Source of the DNA: Bryum argenteum | Taxonomy: Eukaryota; Streptophyta; Bryopsida; Bryales; Bryaceae | Assembly: GCA_037043015.1 (NCBI GenBank) | Contig: CM073330.1 | Span: 8,326,012-8,390,011, forward strand | DNA length: 64,000 bases | Direction of reading: 5' to 3' | Shown here: in pieces, positions 36,501-46,655 of the stretch | How positions within the stretch are numbered: the first letter of the stretch is position 1 | Layout: the number at the start of each line of letters is the position of its first letter | Made by a program: the position numbers and the translations under genes | Notes under the pieces: generated by a model | Told to the model about the DNA's origin: nothing | Database searches by the model: none | The model's input: the letters and a program-made list of their open reading frames with translations, nothing else

Positions 36501-38242
36501 ACCTTTGCAATCCAGAATGAAATACAATCCATGCATTGGTATTCAACTGGTATCTCAATTCTGGTACACATAACCCTTTACAAGTTACCCCCTACAGAAA
36601 ATGGTGATGATGGGGGGTTGTATAAACATACACATTACTATATTTCTGATGATAAGAAACACGATAGCTTGTTTGTGCAACATTGCCTGCTTCTCCACTG
36701 GAATTGGATGTTAGCAGAAGGGATTCGGCCATCAGAGCATTGGGTGTACTCAGACGGGTGCGCTGCCCAGTTCAAGGGAGCTCGCGCTATGTACTTCGTA
36801 GCACGCTACCCTGGTTTGACAGGCTGTAAGATGATGTGGAACTTTTTTGGAAGTGGGCATGGCAAAGGTAATCTTATCTCTACCATCTTGAATCTGTATT
36901 GAGGTTGGCATTGTGTTTTCTCCATTTGAATAACTTAGTAAGTAGAAATTTAGTAAATTTGGAGTACTAACTTAATGAATGTTCAGAGACGTGTACATTA
37001 CGGGGAGATAGAATTGTAGGGCAGATGGTAGAGTGTTTTGCTGCGGTAGATTACTTCTACTTGTAGTGTAAATACTGGTTTAGTAATTGGTAGAATGTGG
37101 TGATAACCGAGTATGGTGAGTACATATAATGTATTCCTTGCGCAATTTTTATACAATTAATACTGTAAGTCTTGTATCATTGATTTGTTTTCTACATTAT
37201 ATTTTGGTACATTAGGTATTCTTGCTTAAAAATCTACCTCAATCGTGATGTGTGCTTCTATGAGAGTAGTAAGTAGTAGTAATTTATGTACTTTTCTTGT
37301 ATTCAGTGTACTGAAGTCATTGAAATTGGTCTGTTGATGACTAATTCACCAGGTGAATGGGACGGGGCAGGAGCTGTGGTTAAGAGGGCTCTTCGAACGC
37401 ATCAAATTCAGCATCCAGAGGATGAGATGACTAACGCTCAGCATTGTGTTGATTTTCTGAAGTCTAGATTCTCACAACGCCCTTTAAGTTCATACGAGCA
37501 GTCTAAGGAGGTCCCAGTAAACCGCGAGTTCTGGCACATTGGAGTAGACGATGTGGATAGATCTAACGGCTGGGATTGTAAAGGCATTCCAGGGTCCAGA
37601 GGATTCCATTCCATTTTAGGGTCATCTGAAATTGACCCTACCTTACTCATGGTTCGTGATCTCACATGTTTTTGTGCTCCTTGTATAAATCAGGACTGGG
37701 TCCATTGTGAGCAGCAAGCGTATGTTCCAATGTGGCGTATAGTCCGATTGAGGCCGAAGGCAGGACCTGTACAAGCACAGTTTGCTGCCGTAGAGGAAGA
37801 GCCAGAAATTCTAGCTCACGAGGGAGGCCATGGAGGACTTGGTGATATTGTGAAGCTTGGAGACAATTTTGTTATACTAGCAGAGGAGGGAAATGACGAA
37901 GGCGTTGAATTCTACATCCTACAGTGCACAAAGCCCAAGTTTCTGGTGGAGGAGGATTTTGATTGTCCTTGGGGTAGTGAGTTCACCAAGGGTGACTTTG
38001 CTATTCAAGGTACTTACTATCAGAAATACGGGAGGGCCTCTGATACGTATGTGTTGCTTGATAGAGGTGTTAAGGCTCACGTAGATGCTCACTTGGTTAG
38101 GCATTGCAAATTTGCAATGGTGTTAGCTTCCCACGTGGTTAGGGGAAATCAAGCTGTTTATAGGCTTGGCGTAGATGTGGAGGCAGTTATCAAAGAGCAG
38201 CTAAGAAATTGGTGGGCATCGGACCCAAACGCAGAGGACTGA
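33526..38242 (+). CDS. DDE-type transposase of unassigned superfamily, 3 exons, 920 aa
   Basis: Exons 33526-34356, 35826-36867 and 37353-38242 join in consistent phase through GT-AG introns of 1,469 and 485 bp. Residues 1-277 are basic, with an Ala/Arg-rich helix near 40-75 (likely DNA-binding). A Cys/His-rich part follows (about 315-425: CCC, CNCICVVC, CLC, CADC, FC). The catalytic-like core has HIDFAENY (Asp near 497), then VYSDGCAAQFKGARAMYFV (Asp near 587), then NFFGSGHGKGEWDGAGAVVK (Glu/Asp near 626-628, spanning intron 2). This DFxENY / SDG / GHGKGxxDGxG pattern also occurs in uncharacterised animal and plant transposon proteins (memory, not searched). The C-terminal 270 residues hold a second Cys-rich patch (FCAPC, HC) and a beta-rich GDIVKLGDNFVIL module that may be chromatin-reader-like (speculative). 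The role is presumably excision and integration of this element. Confidence 0.85.
35378..35558. repeat. 63-bp tandem repeat, three copies, in transposase intron 1
   Basis: Copies with GTGGCTTCTAAGTACTTAGA start 63 bases apart (35404, 35467, 35530); the last has TTAG changes. It lies wholly inside the 1,469-bp first intron. Confidence 0.85.
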
Positions 38243-39353
38243 GGTTCTGGCTTTGAGCCAACCTATTTAGATGTACTTCTCTGGTATTAAATGACAGAGT
38301 CTGGCTACGGTGGTAAATATTCATTTTTGAAGCTAACTCCACCAATGCATGACATATAGTGCTGATTACAGAGCCCCTTTTCATATGAATTTCGGAGGGT
38401 TCCATTTGATTTGAATGTGAGTGTCCCTTTTGGTTGAGTCTAAAGTGATCTGCAGTTCCTTTACGCACCCATCACTTATCATTGATGCTTACACTCAATG
38501 TACAAAATGAAATTCAGCCTTGTCAATGTACAGAATGAAATTCTGCCTTGTCACATCTGCAATGTAATTTGCATCATACACTAAGTGTAAAGGAAAACTA
38601 AACTTCTGTACAGTACATTGAATCGAAGTCTTCAGACTTATAGACTATGAATGAGCTTATACTTCTCGTAGTATAATTGAATGCAAATTTTTGGACCATA
38701 ACTCGCCCAACCTTACTTAGAGGTTATATCAAACTGCCGAATCCTACCCATGGAGAGGTAAAAGTCTATGTAAGGAACTCAGTTTAAGGAGCATTATTAA
38801 AACCACAAGCTTCTTATACTAAATGTGCAATGATATGCTTTTATTTCCCCTACTACAAAACAATCCAGTTTCTACTTTCTACTCGGTTCTGATAAAATAA
38901 GATACAAAAATACACTGCATAAGATACAAAACTACCCCGCATAAGATACAAAACTACCCTGCATAAGATACAAAACTACCCGGCATAAGATACTATACTA
39001 TCCTACATGAGATACAAAACTGCATAAGATACTAAACTACCCTACATAAGATACTAAACTACCCTACATAAGATACTAAACTACTCTACATAAGATACAA
39101 AACTATGCATATCGGGCCCTCTATTAACACAAAAGCTGCAAAACTACCGAGTTCCATTTTAGTCTTCACCTTATTTCACTAACTGTTCTCTGTATATTTT
39201 GACACTAACCAACTCGAGGACTACAAACTAACTATGTACAATCTGTAACCATATACTTTTCCAGCATTCGCCCTTGCTCATCTTCGGACACTTGGATTTG
39301 CTCGCAGCACCTCCATTAGCTCGCAGCACCTCCATTGGCTCGCAGCACCTCCA
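38243..39353. other. Intergenic space between the two convergent transposon genes
   Basis: Presumed 3' untranslated regions and terminators of both genes. The segment 38895-39105 is a tandem array (listed separately). Nothing else is recognised. Confidence 0.5.
38895..39105. repeat. 22-bp tandem array between the convergent genes
   Basis: Eight to nine copies of a 22-bp unit containing CATAAGATACAAAACTACCC, with some shortened and changed copies at the right side. It sits where transcripts of the two genes would meet. Confidence 0.85.
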
Positions 39354-39360
39354 TTAGCTC
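39300..39360. repeat. 19-bp tandem repeat at the end of the SET gene
   Basis: Three copies of CTCGCAGCACCTCCATTAG in tandem; the last overlaps the stop codon of the minus-strand SET gene at 39354. Confidence 0.8.
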
Positions 39361-42300
39361 TGTACCTTTCCTTTTCTTGACTTGCTGCCCAGCCATCTCC
39401 CTCTGCATAACAGGCTCCCACACGCACAAGACAACCCTCCAGATTCCTCCCAGAAAGATGTCCCGTAATCCTGGTACATAAAACCGCAACCACAAATAAA
39501 ATTCAACAAGTTACAAATAAGAAAAAAACCGCAACCACAAATAAGAATCAGCAAACAAATAAGAAACTTGCTGTGAAGGCCATCGATCCTTACCCAAGTT
39601 AACTCTTCAAGAGTGCAAATGTTCCTTTTTGCAAAAAAGGCGACATGGTAAATATGGAGGTCGGATTTCTCAATCTTCACTGGAAAATCAATCAGATTAG
39701 CATCTGAGCATCGGTGGTTCAAAAAGCGTCCCACATTTCCATAAGCTAACCCGTCAATACATAAAGCATTTGCATCAGACACGCCCGCTTCTGTCTTCCA
39801 ATCTGCATTCAAGTCTAAAGTGTAATCTCCATGGACATGTGACTTGTCATATCGCTTAAGAAGCTCTACGTTGTTGACCACCTCCCCTACATACTCAAAA
39901 AGAAATGTCCCTCGAGTGATTGACTCAAAGGTCCTAACCCCCCAGCCCCGTACCCCTGTCCAAAACACTCCGACCCTGACCTTCATACCTCGCTGGACGA
40001 CCCTATTTGGGCAGGACATATGACAACCACAAGTTGAATTGCACTCCCAAATAAATTTCCTAGGCACATGCCCCTCACACTGCTGTCTTCTACTCCCCGG
40101 TCTCCCACCACCTCCTGTGTAACACCCCTGCCGTCGTTCACAGAATACAAATTCTGGTTCCTTCTGCAAGACACAACGAACCCACATCAGCTTTTAAATA
40201 CACCTAAACCCCTACCTCTAAACCTTAACATGAAAGTAATTCAACGTACCTCATGCAACATGTGTTCAGCCAACCGACCGAATACTGAGTAGGCCAATTG
40301 ACCACCATTCTTAACTGCACATTCACAACTGTTTCTATCGAGAATACAACTTCTTGTACAACAAGTGCACCCCGCTTCCACACCTTTCCTTATAACCACT
40401 TCATTAGAGAGAATGTTTTGAGTTATGTATGTAAATGGAATCATGGGGCAATGGCCGTCCACAGGTCCAAATACTCGAACTTGATGTTGTTCTTTGCCTT
40501 TAGATAAATCCAAGCTATTCTCTATCCATGAAACCTGGGCACCCAAATAGAGAAAGGGTGAGACAATTGCTTACGGTAAAAGCCAGCATGTTATATTCAT
40601 AGTAGATAAATAGATAAGCAGCCTTATCTTACAAAATTGGAAAACTTGAAAACAGGGCTACCTATGCAACAAAATTGCTATCCTCATGCAAATAGCCAAA
40701 TACTAGAAGGCCAAGTCACCGTTTTACCCCTTTCTTTTTGGCTGCGGCCTTCGTTTCCACTTGCTTCTCGTTTGCTGAAGCAAGCGACATCATCTTCTTC
40801 GTCTTTTTCCTTGGACCTTCACGCCCTGCATTGTCAACCTCCATGGCCTGTACAGCGTCTTCCCTCAACACGTGTGCCCGTCGTGCTCCGCTCAGTCGGC
40901 GCGTGCCCTCAGCATCCACCTGCATCGGCTCACTCACATCAGGCAGTGAGCTCCGCGTTTTTCGGCCCTCCGCTGACTTAAGTGGAGAATTATCGTTAGC
41001 GTCGTCATCCTCCGTCGCTCCCCTTTGCCGACCTCGAGCTCCAGCACGCACCTTAACACAAAAATCTTGAGCAGCTTCTACGATATTCGCTTCACCTGCC
41101 GGAGTCATATTAGTATCCTCCATAGAATTGGAGACAAGAGGAGAAGACTGGCCATGCTCTAATGCCTCGACTGGGCATGCTGTTTGCATCTTCGGTGATG
41201 CTACAACTGCTTGGTTGTCCTCACTCAACTCGGGCAACGTCTGGTCATCCACTGTACTCGCCCCCGGCAACGTACGCCCATGTGCACCTTGGGCTTCTTC
41301 AACTTCTAACACTTGCAGTTCGTGGTTGATCACATCCGACATATCCTGGCGTCCATCAATGACATCCTCTTTGTTGCCCTCGTCGATTGCTTGAATCTCG
41401 TTCGTTGTAGTCTGAGATGGTTGTTGGATTGGCAGCGCACATGGTATTCCTCCCTCAACAGCAGACACTTTATGCACTGCAAGTGCTTGTTCTGGCCTCG
41501 ACCTCCCAGCTATGGCATCCTTTAGAGGTGATGGAATCCCCACCTTACTCGCCTTAGTGTCGGATGGACCCAGTGCTTTCTTCATGGCTGCTACGCTAAC
41601 TGTAGAAGAGCCTCTACCCTCGATAGGTGGTGGAGTCAACGATGAAGTACCCACTTTTTTGGATGCTGGTCCATACGGTTCGCCGGTGACAAGCTTTGAA
41701 CCCTGCACATGACCTGTTTAAGCCACCACATTAATTGAAAGAACTGAAACTTAAGTACCGCACAGAAAGCTAAGTATCTAATGTATAATGTGTAATATAA
41801 AAGCACTCCTACGCACCCCTGCTTTGGAATCAGAGTACAACACAGCATAAAGCATATACAAAAAGCAGATTAGTATTAGATTTGTACACAAGTAGCCAAA
41901 TATACTACATATCCTACTCCTAAAGCTCCATGCGGAGACATTCACACACACTAAGTACTGAGATATGGTTAACCTATGCAACTTTGTACATGTATTATAT
42001 CCATGTACTAAATATTACTCCTCTTTTTACTCTACCGTCGTCGTAGAAGTACTACTATTGGTTAATGTGTTTCTAATGTTTACATACTCGTTTTACACTT
42101 ACTAATTTGGATACTTCTAGGTACATAGTAAAGTATAGACACTACAAGCATTGCATCGACAAGTACTAAATGTTAAAAATACAGTAAGTGACCGAAGTTT
42201 TACACAACACCAGTACCTAAGTACCACAGGAGTTCCATTCTTTTACCTAAACTATACAACTGATACATCCAAGTACAGACACTACAAGCCATTGCGTCAA

Positions 42301-43977
42301 CAAGTACTAAATGTGAACAATACACTAAGTGTTCAAAGTTTCACACAACACCGAGTACCAAAGTACCACATGAGTTCCAGTCTTTTACATAAACTATAGA
42401 ACTGATACATTCATACAGTAAAATTCGTACCTGTGAGTAATGGTGTCTTGCCCTTCGGCTCTAATGGCACTTCCTCTATATGCGCCGGTACCTCTTGTAC
42501 ACAAGGTTGCTGACCCATCTCCTCAGGTACAGAACCCCAGCCAAAACTCAACCGCCACTCTCGCTTGGCTTCCCCCTCGCATTTTGGTTCAACGCATTTG
42601 TTCCCTTTGCTAAATACTACCACTGAGCACCATGGGTGGTATAAGTGCTGACAACTAGCCACAATAACATCAAAATCAGGAAATTCGTTTGCACACAATG
42701 AGCAATGCGTAATCAAAATGTAACTCTTGTCTAACTTCGACCTGTCGGTTTTGCATATGACATGGGCCAAGGCTGAATTCCCAACGGTCGGCTGCCACTC
42801 TGCAACCTCGACAATTCCTCGTTCAATGCTTGGAGCTGCCTTTGCTTGAGGGTGATACTGGACTCCAAGGACTGAAGCTCCTCCATCAAATTCTCGCGGT
42901 CACGCTTGGCGTCCCTCAACTTGGCTTCATGATCACCCTTCATCATCTCCAAAATACTCCGCTTTGCCTCGAGCATGTCAACATCGTCCGTGCCCACTTC
43001 TAAACTCGCTGTTACGGCCTCCAGCTGTCCCTCCAGTGAATTTACGAGTAACTCCATGCTCCTCGTCTCCTGGACAGAGATGTCACGCCTTGATTGGGTT
43101 GGTGCCAATAAAGCCCTTGCGTCGCTGATCTCTTTGGCGAGCACCTTTATCCTAGCGTTGAGGTGCGACACCCTCTCTCCTGTACATGAGTCCATGTCCT
43201 CTTCCATTCGTGATGGGATCCTCGATGCACATACCTCAGACTCTTGCTGCAGGATAACCACACAATGCAGTTAGTCAGTGCGAAGACTAAAGTAACCATA
43301 AAACAAATTCGTGAAAAAGAGGTGCTAAGTTTCCTTACCCGCCTTGACGATCCAGCAAACCGAAACCCTGTTGCACCGCCCTTCTCAAGCTTCACTTTCT
43401 TGAAGCCGTCGCGTGTCAATTCGACACCTTTCTGTTTGCAATGGAGCAACTTTGCTCTCTGCGAGTCCCACCTCCCACGCTGCGTATGGTTCGTTTCTTG
43501 ACCATATGCAGCCCAGTTCACTGTCCCCAAGCCCTCAGCATGCTCCAAAGCAATACCTTGTGCAAATTTTATCTTCAGAAAACTTGGCATCTGGTCTTTG
43601 TCGTGCTGGTAAACGATTGGGTGCACATGCTTCACCCTCGCCAATACTTCTTTGTTGGTGCAGTCCTGCCATTTGTACCCCGATCTGCCATCCTTCCTGC
43701 ATCGCCTCCCAAACAAACTGCCCACGAGCTCCTCCGGTACTTCACGATTTTTGAACCGGTGTGGGTTCCGGCCAGTACCTTCAAGTTGGAAATCTTGAAC
43801 AAAATCCTCATAGTGCAGCGCCACCGGTGGCTCCTTCAGCTTCGCCAAGGCACCGTCAATGTCATACAGGTCGAGCTCCTCATCTGAGTCCGATCCACCT
43901 TCGTCTTCCTTCACCCTCCCGACCTCCACCTCGCGATCTGCAGGAGACTTGTCTCCACCCTGTTTTCCTCGGCCCAT
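39354..43977 (-). CDS. SUVR1/2/4-class SET methyltransferase fused to coiled-coil and RING-like domains, 7 exons
   Basis: Exons by eye: 43977-43339, 43246-42859, 42772-42431, 41713-40728, 40534-40250, 40163-39594, 39470-39354; phases agree and give 1,108 aa. Order: acidic start and a novel domain (1-213; HYEDFVQDFQLEG, ARVKHVHPIVYQHDKDQMP); a long coiled coil (about 225-342); a RING-H2-like finger (CSLC from 366, CQHLYHPWC 383-391, CVEPKC 402-407); a charged, low-complexity linker with RKKTKK (about 457-785); Cys-rich pre-SET (CTCC to CGCHMSCPNRVVQRG); SET with RGWGVRTFES, LFEYVGEVVN, RFLNHRCSDANLID (NHRC 1029-1032) and ELTWDYG; post-SET CACGSLLC. NHRC-x-DAN and ELTWDY mark Arabidopsis SUVR1/2/4, nuclear H3K9 methyltransferases or relatives acting at transposons (family knowledge). 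The second intron is only 86 bp with a weak donor (GTATCA); without it a frameshift joins the coiled coil to the RING. Unlike SUVR4, no WIYLD domain is evident. Confidence 0.8.
42122..42420. repeat. 150-bp tandem duplication in an intron of the SET gene
   Basis: Two copies, offset by 150 bases, share GACACTACAAG, CAACAAGTACTAAATGT and TTTTACMTAAACTATA-type blocks. They fall in the intron between the RING exon and the linker exon (42430-41714). Confidence 0.75.
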
Positions 43978-45389
43978 GGTGGTGAACCCTAAACTCTACT
44001 AACAAACCACAGACGTAGTATGCACGAGAGAGGTAAGCTAGAACAAAAAGCATCAAACATGAGAGCTCACTTCAGTCTCCGGCAAACTACAGCATACAAA
44101 AGCAAAAGCAGGCAATGTGGAAATTTGAAACAAGTTCTTCAGCCTTGTAGCAGAAATGAGCACTGTAATTAATAGCCATTAAAGCTCTCCCAACAACTCT
44201 CAAGAAAGATGTCAATTCGAAGCCAGCGGCCTTTGGTCCTGTACTCTAAGTACTCAACGTGGAATCGACCGCAAATCGTGGAATCGACCGCAAATCGTAG
44301 GACAAATCATCACAAATATTTTCTAAGATTCACTCGTGTCTAATCTCTACCATCTAATCCTACTAATCCTACGTCTGTCCTACTTACAGTACCTCCCTAA
44401 ACAAGCAATCCCTACAAACTTCACAGCAAGAGCTCCAGTTCAGCAAAATGCAAAGTAGAAATCAAAGATGCAAAAGTACCTCAAATATACCTCAATGCGA
44501 TGGCCTCGAGAGTAGCTCCGCGCTCGCCTCGACAGTGGCTCCGCGCTCGCCTCGAGAGCTGCTCTGCGCACTTCGCAATTCTCCCGCCACGCCCCACGCC
44601 TCAAGCTGCTCCTGAGTATCAGCGGCATTCAAAATTTTCAAACTTCTAACCCTAACTATCTAGAGCAGCCGGTGGACTCTTTCCTCGTGGACGCACGGTA
44701 GCAAACCCCAACAATCAGACTTGCTGGAAGCGGGGAGAGCTCTCGCGTTTGCTCAACTAACCTGCGTACCCCACCTAACGCTGCATTGCAAACACCGTAC
44801 CTACAACCTTGATCAGCACTACAACGGCGCATTCAAAACTGCCCCCAAACACAACAATGCAACCCCAACGCTACTACGCACAAGTTCTTCTACACTGATG
44901 AACACTACAAGCTCTCTTTCTTCGCTGCAGCCTTGAACAAAGAACCAACCCTAAACCTCGTAAAAGCAATCGCTACGTACAAACCTAACCGAAAGACTTG
45001 CGCCCTTAACCTCCCTCCACAACAGCGTCACAGCTTCTGAGCTTCATGAGCACACACAGCAGAATGAGCATTCCAACGAACACCGAGCCGCCAGCGCCAG
45101 GTGCGAGAAGAAGACGACCGGTGATCACCGGTAGGGGGAGGTGCGACAACTGGTGATCACCGGTCAAGCTGTCAGACACAATGAAGGCCAGCCTCCATAT
45201 TAATTCCACCTCACCTGACCTCCCGCTCCCTAATCCGCGCACTGAAAGCTCTGCCAAGAAGCCCACTTCCCAATACAGTTTAAACAAATAAACTAATCCC
45301 CTTATACTCACAGTACCTCAAAAAATTGCCTCCAAAAATTCAGTTGACTTTTACTAGAAAAATTGTACAATGGGCTGTCCGAAACTGAG
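43978..45389. promoter_or_regulatory. Right arm of the transposon, presumed SET-gene promoter
   Basis: Upstream of the SET gene, reading on the minus strand. It contains short repeats: GTGGAATCGACCGCAAATC twice at 44261-44299, GTGGCTCCGCGCTCGCCTCG in about three diverged copies at 44510-44570, and TGGTGATCACCGGT-type blocks at 45119 and 45151. Open frames here have no recognisable motif. Such repeated blocks in the end regions of a transposon can be transposase-binding sites (inference). Confidence 0.4.
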
Positions 45390-45411
45390 CCACCCTAGCG
45401 TGCTTCCACCC
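45390..45411 (-). repeat. Right terminal inverted repeat of the transposon
   Basis: 22 bases ending CGTGCTTCCACCC; see the left repeat. The following GAAT (45412-45415) equals the four bases before the left repeat. Confidence 0.85.
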
Positions 45412-45632
45412 GAATGTGAATAAGGTTGTTACCTCAATTCCATTAAAATGGCGGTATTTCATATGTCATTTTGCCAAATCCCCTATGAGCCATTTTGCTC
45501 GCATTCTTAAGCATGCCATTTTACAAGCATTTTATCAAAAACGATTGTAAGCCTAACATGTTTGTATTGTGTGTTTTGTATGATGAACTTGAGGTTGATA
45601 TCGTGGATGCAAATGGGAATTCCATGCAAAAC
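45412..45632 (+). pseudogene. SUVH SET-domain fragment, right half
   Basis: From 45412 the sequence GAATGTGAATAAGGTTGTT could continue the left fragment (FVCKN then VNKVV against FVCEYTGEVM), weakly. After a family C element piece (about 45430-45530) the match is strong: NDCKPNMFVLCVLYDELEVDI against NHSCKPNLFVQCVLYDKCDLDI of the intact gene. It then jumps to DANGNSMQ against DASGNPKQ, so the segment with the ELTYDYGY motif is deleted. It ends at the TTAA of the next MITE. The gene is non-functional. Confidence 0.75.
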
Positions 45633-46002
45633 TTAACCCTTAAATGCCCATGGGGTGTGAAACGGGCAGCCCAAAATTGGATTACAGCATCTTTTGGACT
45701 TGGGCATCATGAATAGTGCACTTTTTGAACAAGGGCATCATGAATGCACCAATCTATGATGAGCTTGCAACCTCCTACAAGGTTATTTACAACTCCAACC
45801 TCGCTACTACAATCCTTTCAAAGCACAAAATCACTCATACAAATTGTGATTTGAATTGTAATATTTCACTTTTTGAATGCATCACAAGAAGGTGACCAGT
45901 TTGACATCAAATTATAAGTGAAAAGTTGAGTACAATGAGAACTACAGAGAAGATTCTGTTGGAAGGTGACTCCTCGGGTCACCTTGGGCGTTTAAGGGTT
46001 AA
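45633..46002. mobile_element. 370-bp piggyBac-like MITE with intact TTAA ends
   Basis: Left TTAACCCTTAAATGCCCA and right reverse complement TTAACCCTTAAACGCCCAA, with TTAA at each extreme. The interior is an inverted copy of 10712-11049. The open frame 45926-46171 that crosses the right end is not credible. Confidence 0.8.
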
Positions 46003-46249
46003 GCTTCTTTCTGTGATGTGGAAAAGTGTCGTACTAGGTAAAAAGGGAGACCCTACCCAGGAGGGCGGGAGCAGGAATCAGGTGCAGTGGATCCTAAAGG
46101 AGAATTGGAACATTTTAGTGTGGGTGCAATTGAGTTCTAATTTAGTACATATCAATTCGTTAGCGGTATGACCTTTGACACTCAAGAACCCAGTCACTAC
46201 AACAGTTCCTCTCAAGAGTTTTAGACGAACGAGCGATTATAAATCAACG

Positions 46250-46655
46250 ATTATCCGTTAAAAAATTAAAATGGCGTTCTTACATAATAATAGGGCGTTT
46301 TGGGGTCCTTAAAATGAAAAAAATAAATAAAAGAAAGATATATTGATTTAATTTGACTTTGACATCGAAGGGAAATGTTTTTAAGCGGTCGTTGAGAAAT
46401 ATTTGAATATTGACGAAACATTGCAATTTAGAAATTTTGCTTTTTTCCCGCTATCAAAGCTTCAAACCCATTAGGTTGTGTGATATTTCAGTTGATAATT
46501 ACGAAGAATTTGCGTGATATTAAAAAACGTTCCATTTTAGAGGCATAATTGAATAGGCGTGTGGAATGGCACGTCTTAGAACATAGCTAAAATGGCACAT
46601 GAGGGCAGTGTCGCAAGGAATGAATAACGCCATTCTAACAAAATTGATGTTTTAT
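46250..46655. mobile_element. Diverged family C MITE
   Basis: Left side reads TTAAAATGGCGTTCTTA and right side AATAACGCCATTCTAACAAAATT, inverted relatives of the family C ends. Interior motifs such as GGGCGTTTTGGGGTCCTTAA and GGCACATGAGGGCA match other copies loosely. Confidence 0.55.

Larger units (their letters stand above)
32649..45411. mobile_element. 12.8-kb DNA transposon carrying a transposase and a SUVR-type SET gene
   Basis: Ends: 32649-32670 begins GGGTGGAAGCACACTACGG and 45390-45411 is its reverse complement with 2 mismatches in 22 (GGGTGGAAGCACGCTAGGG read inward). GAAT flanks both sides exactly (32645-32648 and 45412-45415), so a 4-bp target duplication is likely. Inside are two convergent genes: a DDE-like transposase (33526-38242, plus) and a SET-domain gene (43977-39354, minus), both open through all exons in my models. 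The element interrupts a SUVH pseudogene. The long introns, tandem repeats and both arms carry many GTACTT/AAGTAC motifs. I cannot assign a named superfamily; 4-bp duplications are known in several (Sola1, Academ, Ginger), but the transposase motifs here do not let me choose. Confidence 0.85.

Noticed and set aside
33526-38242. Naming the transposase as KDZ, Academ, Sola or Ginger
   Set aside because: The 4-bp duplication alone does not decide, and the visible motifs do not match one of these from memory; left unassigned.
45495-45716. 73-aa plus frame as a small gene
   Set aside because: It is a decayed SUVH SET-domain piece running into a TTAA MITE.
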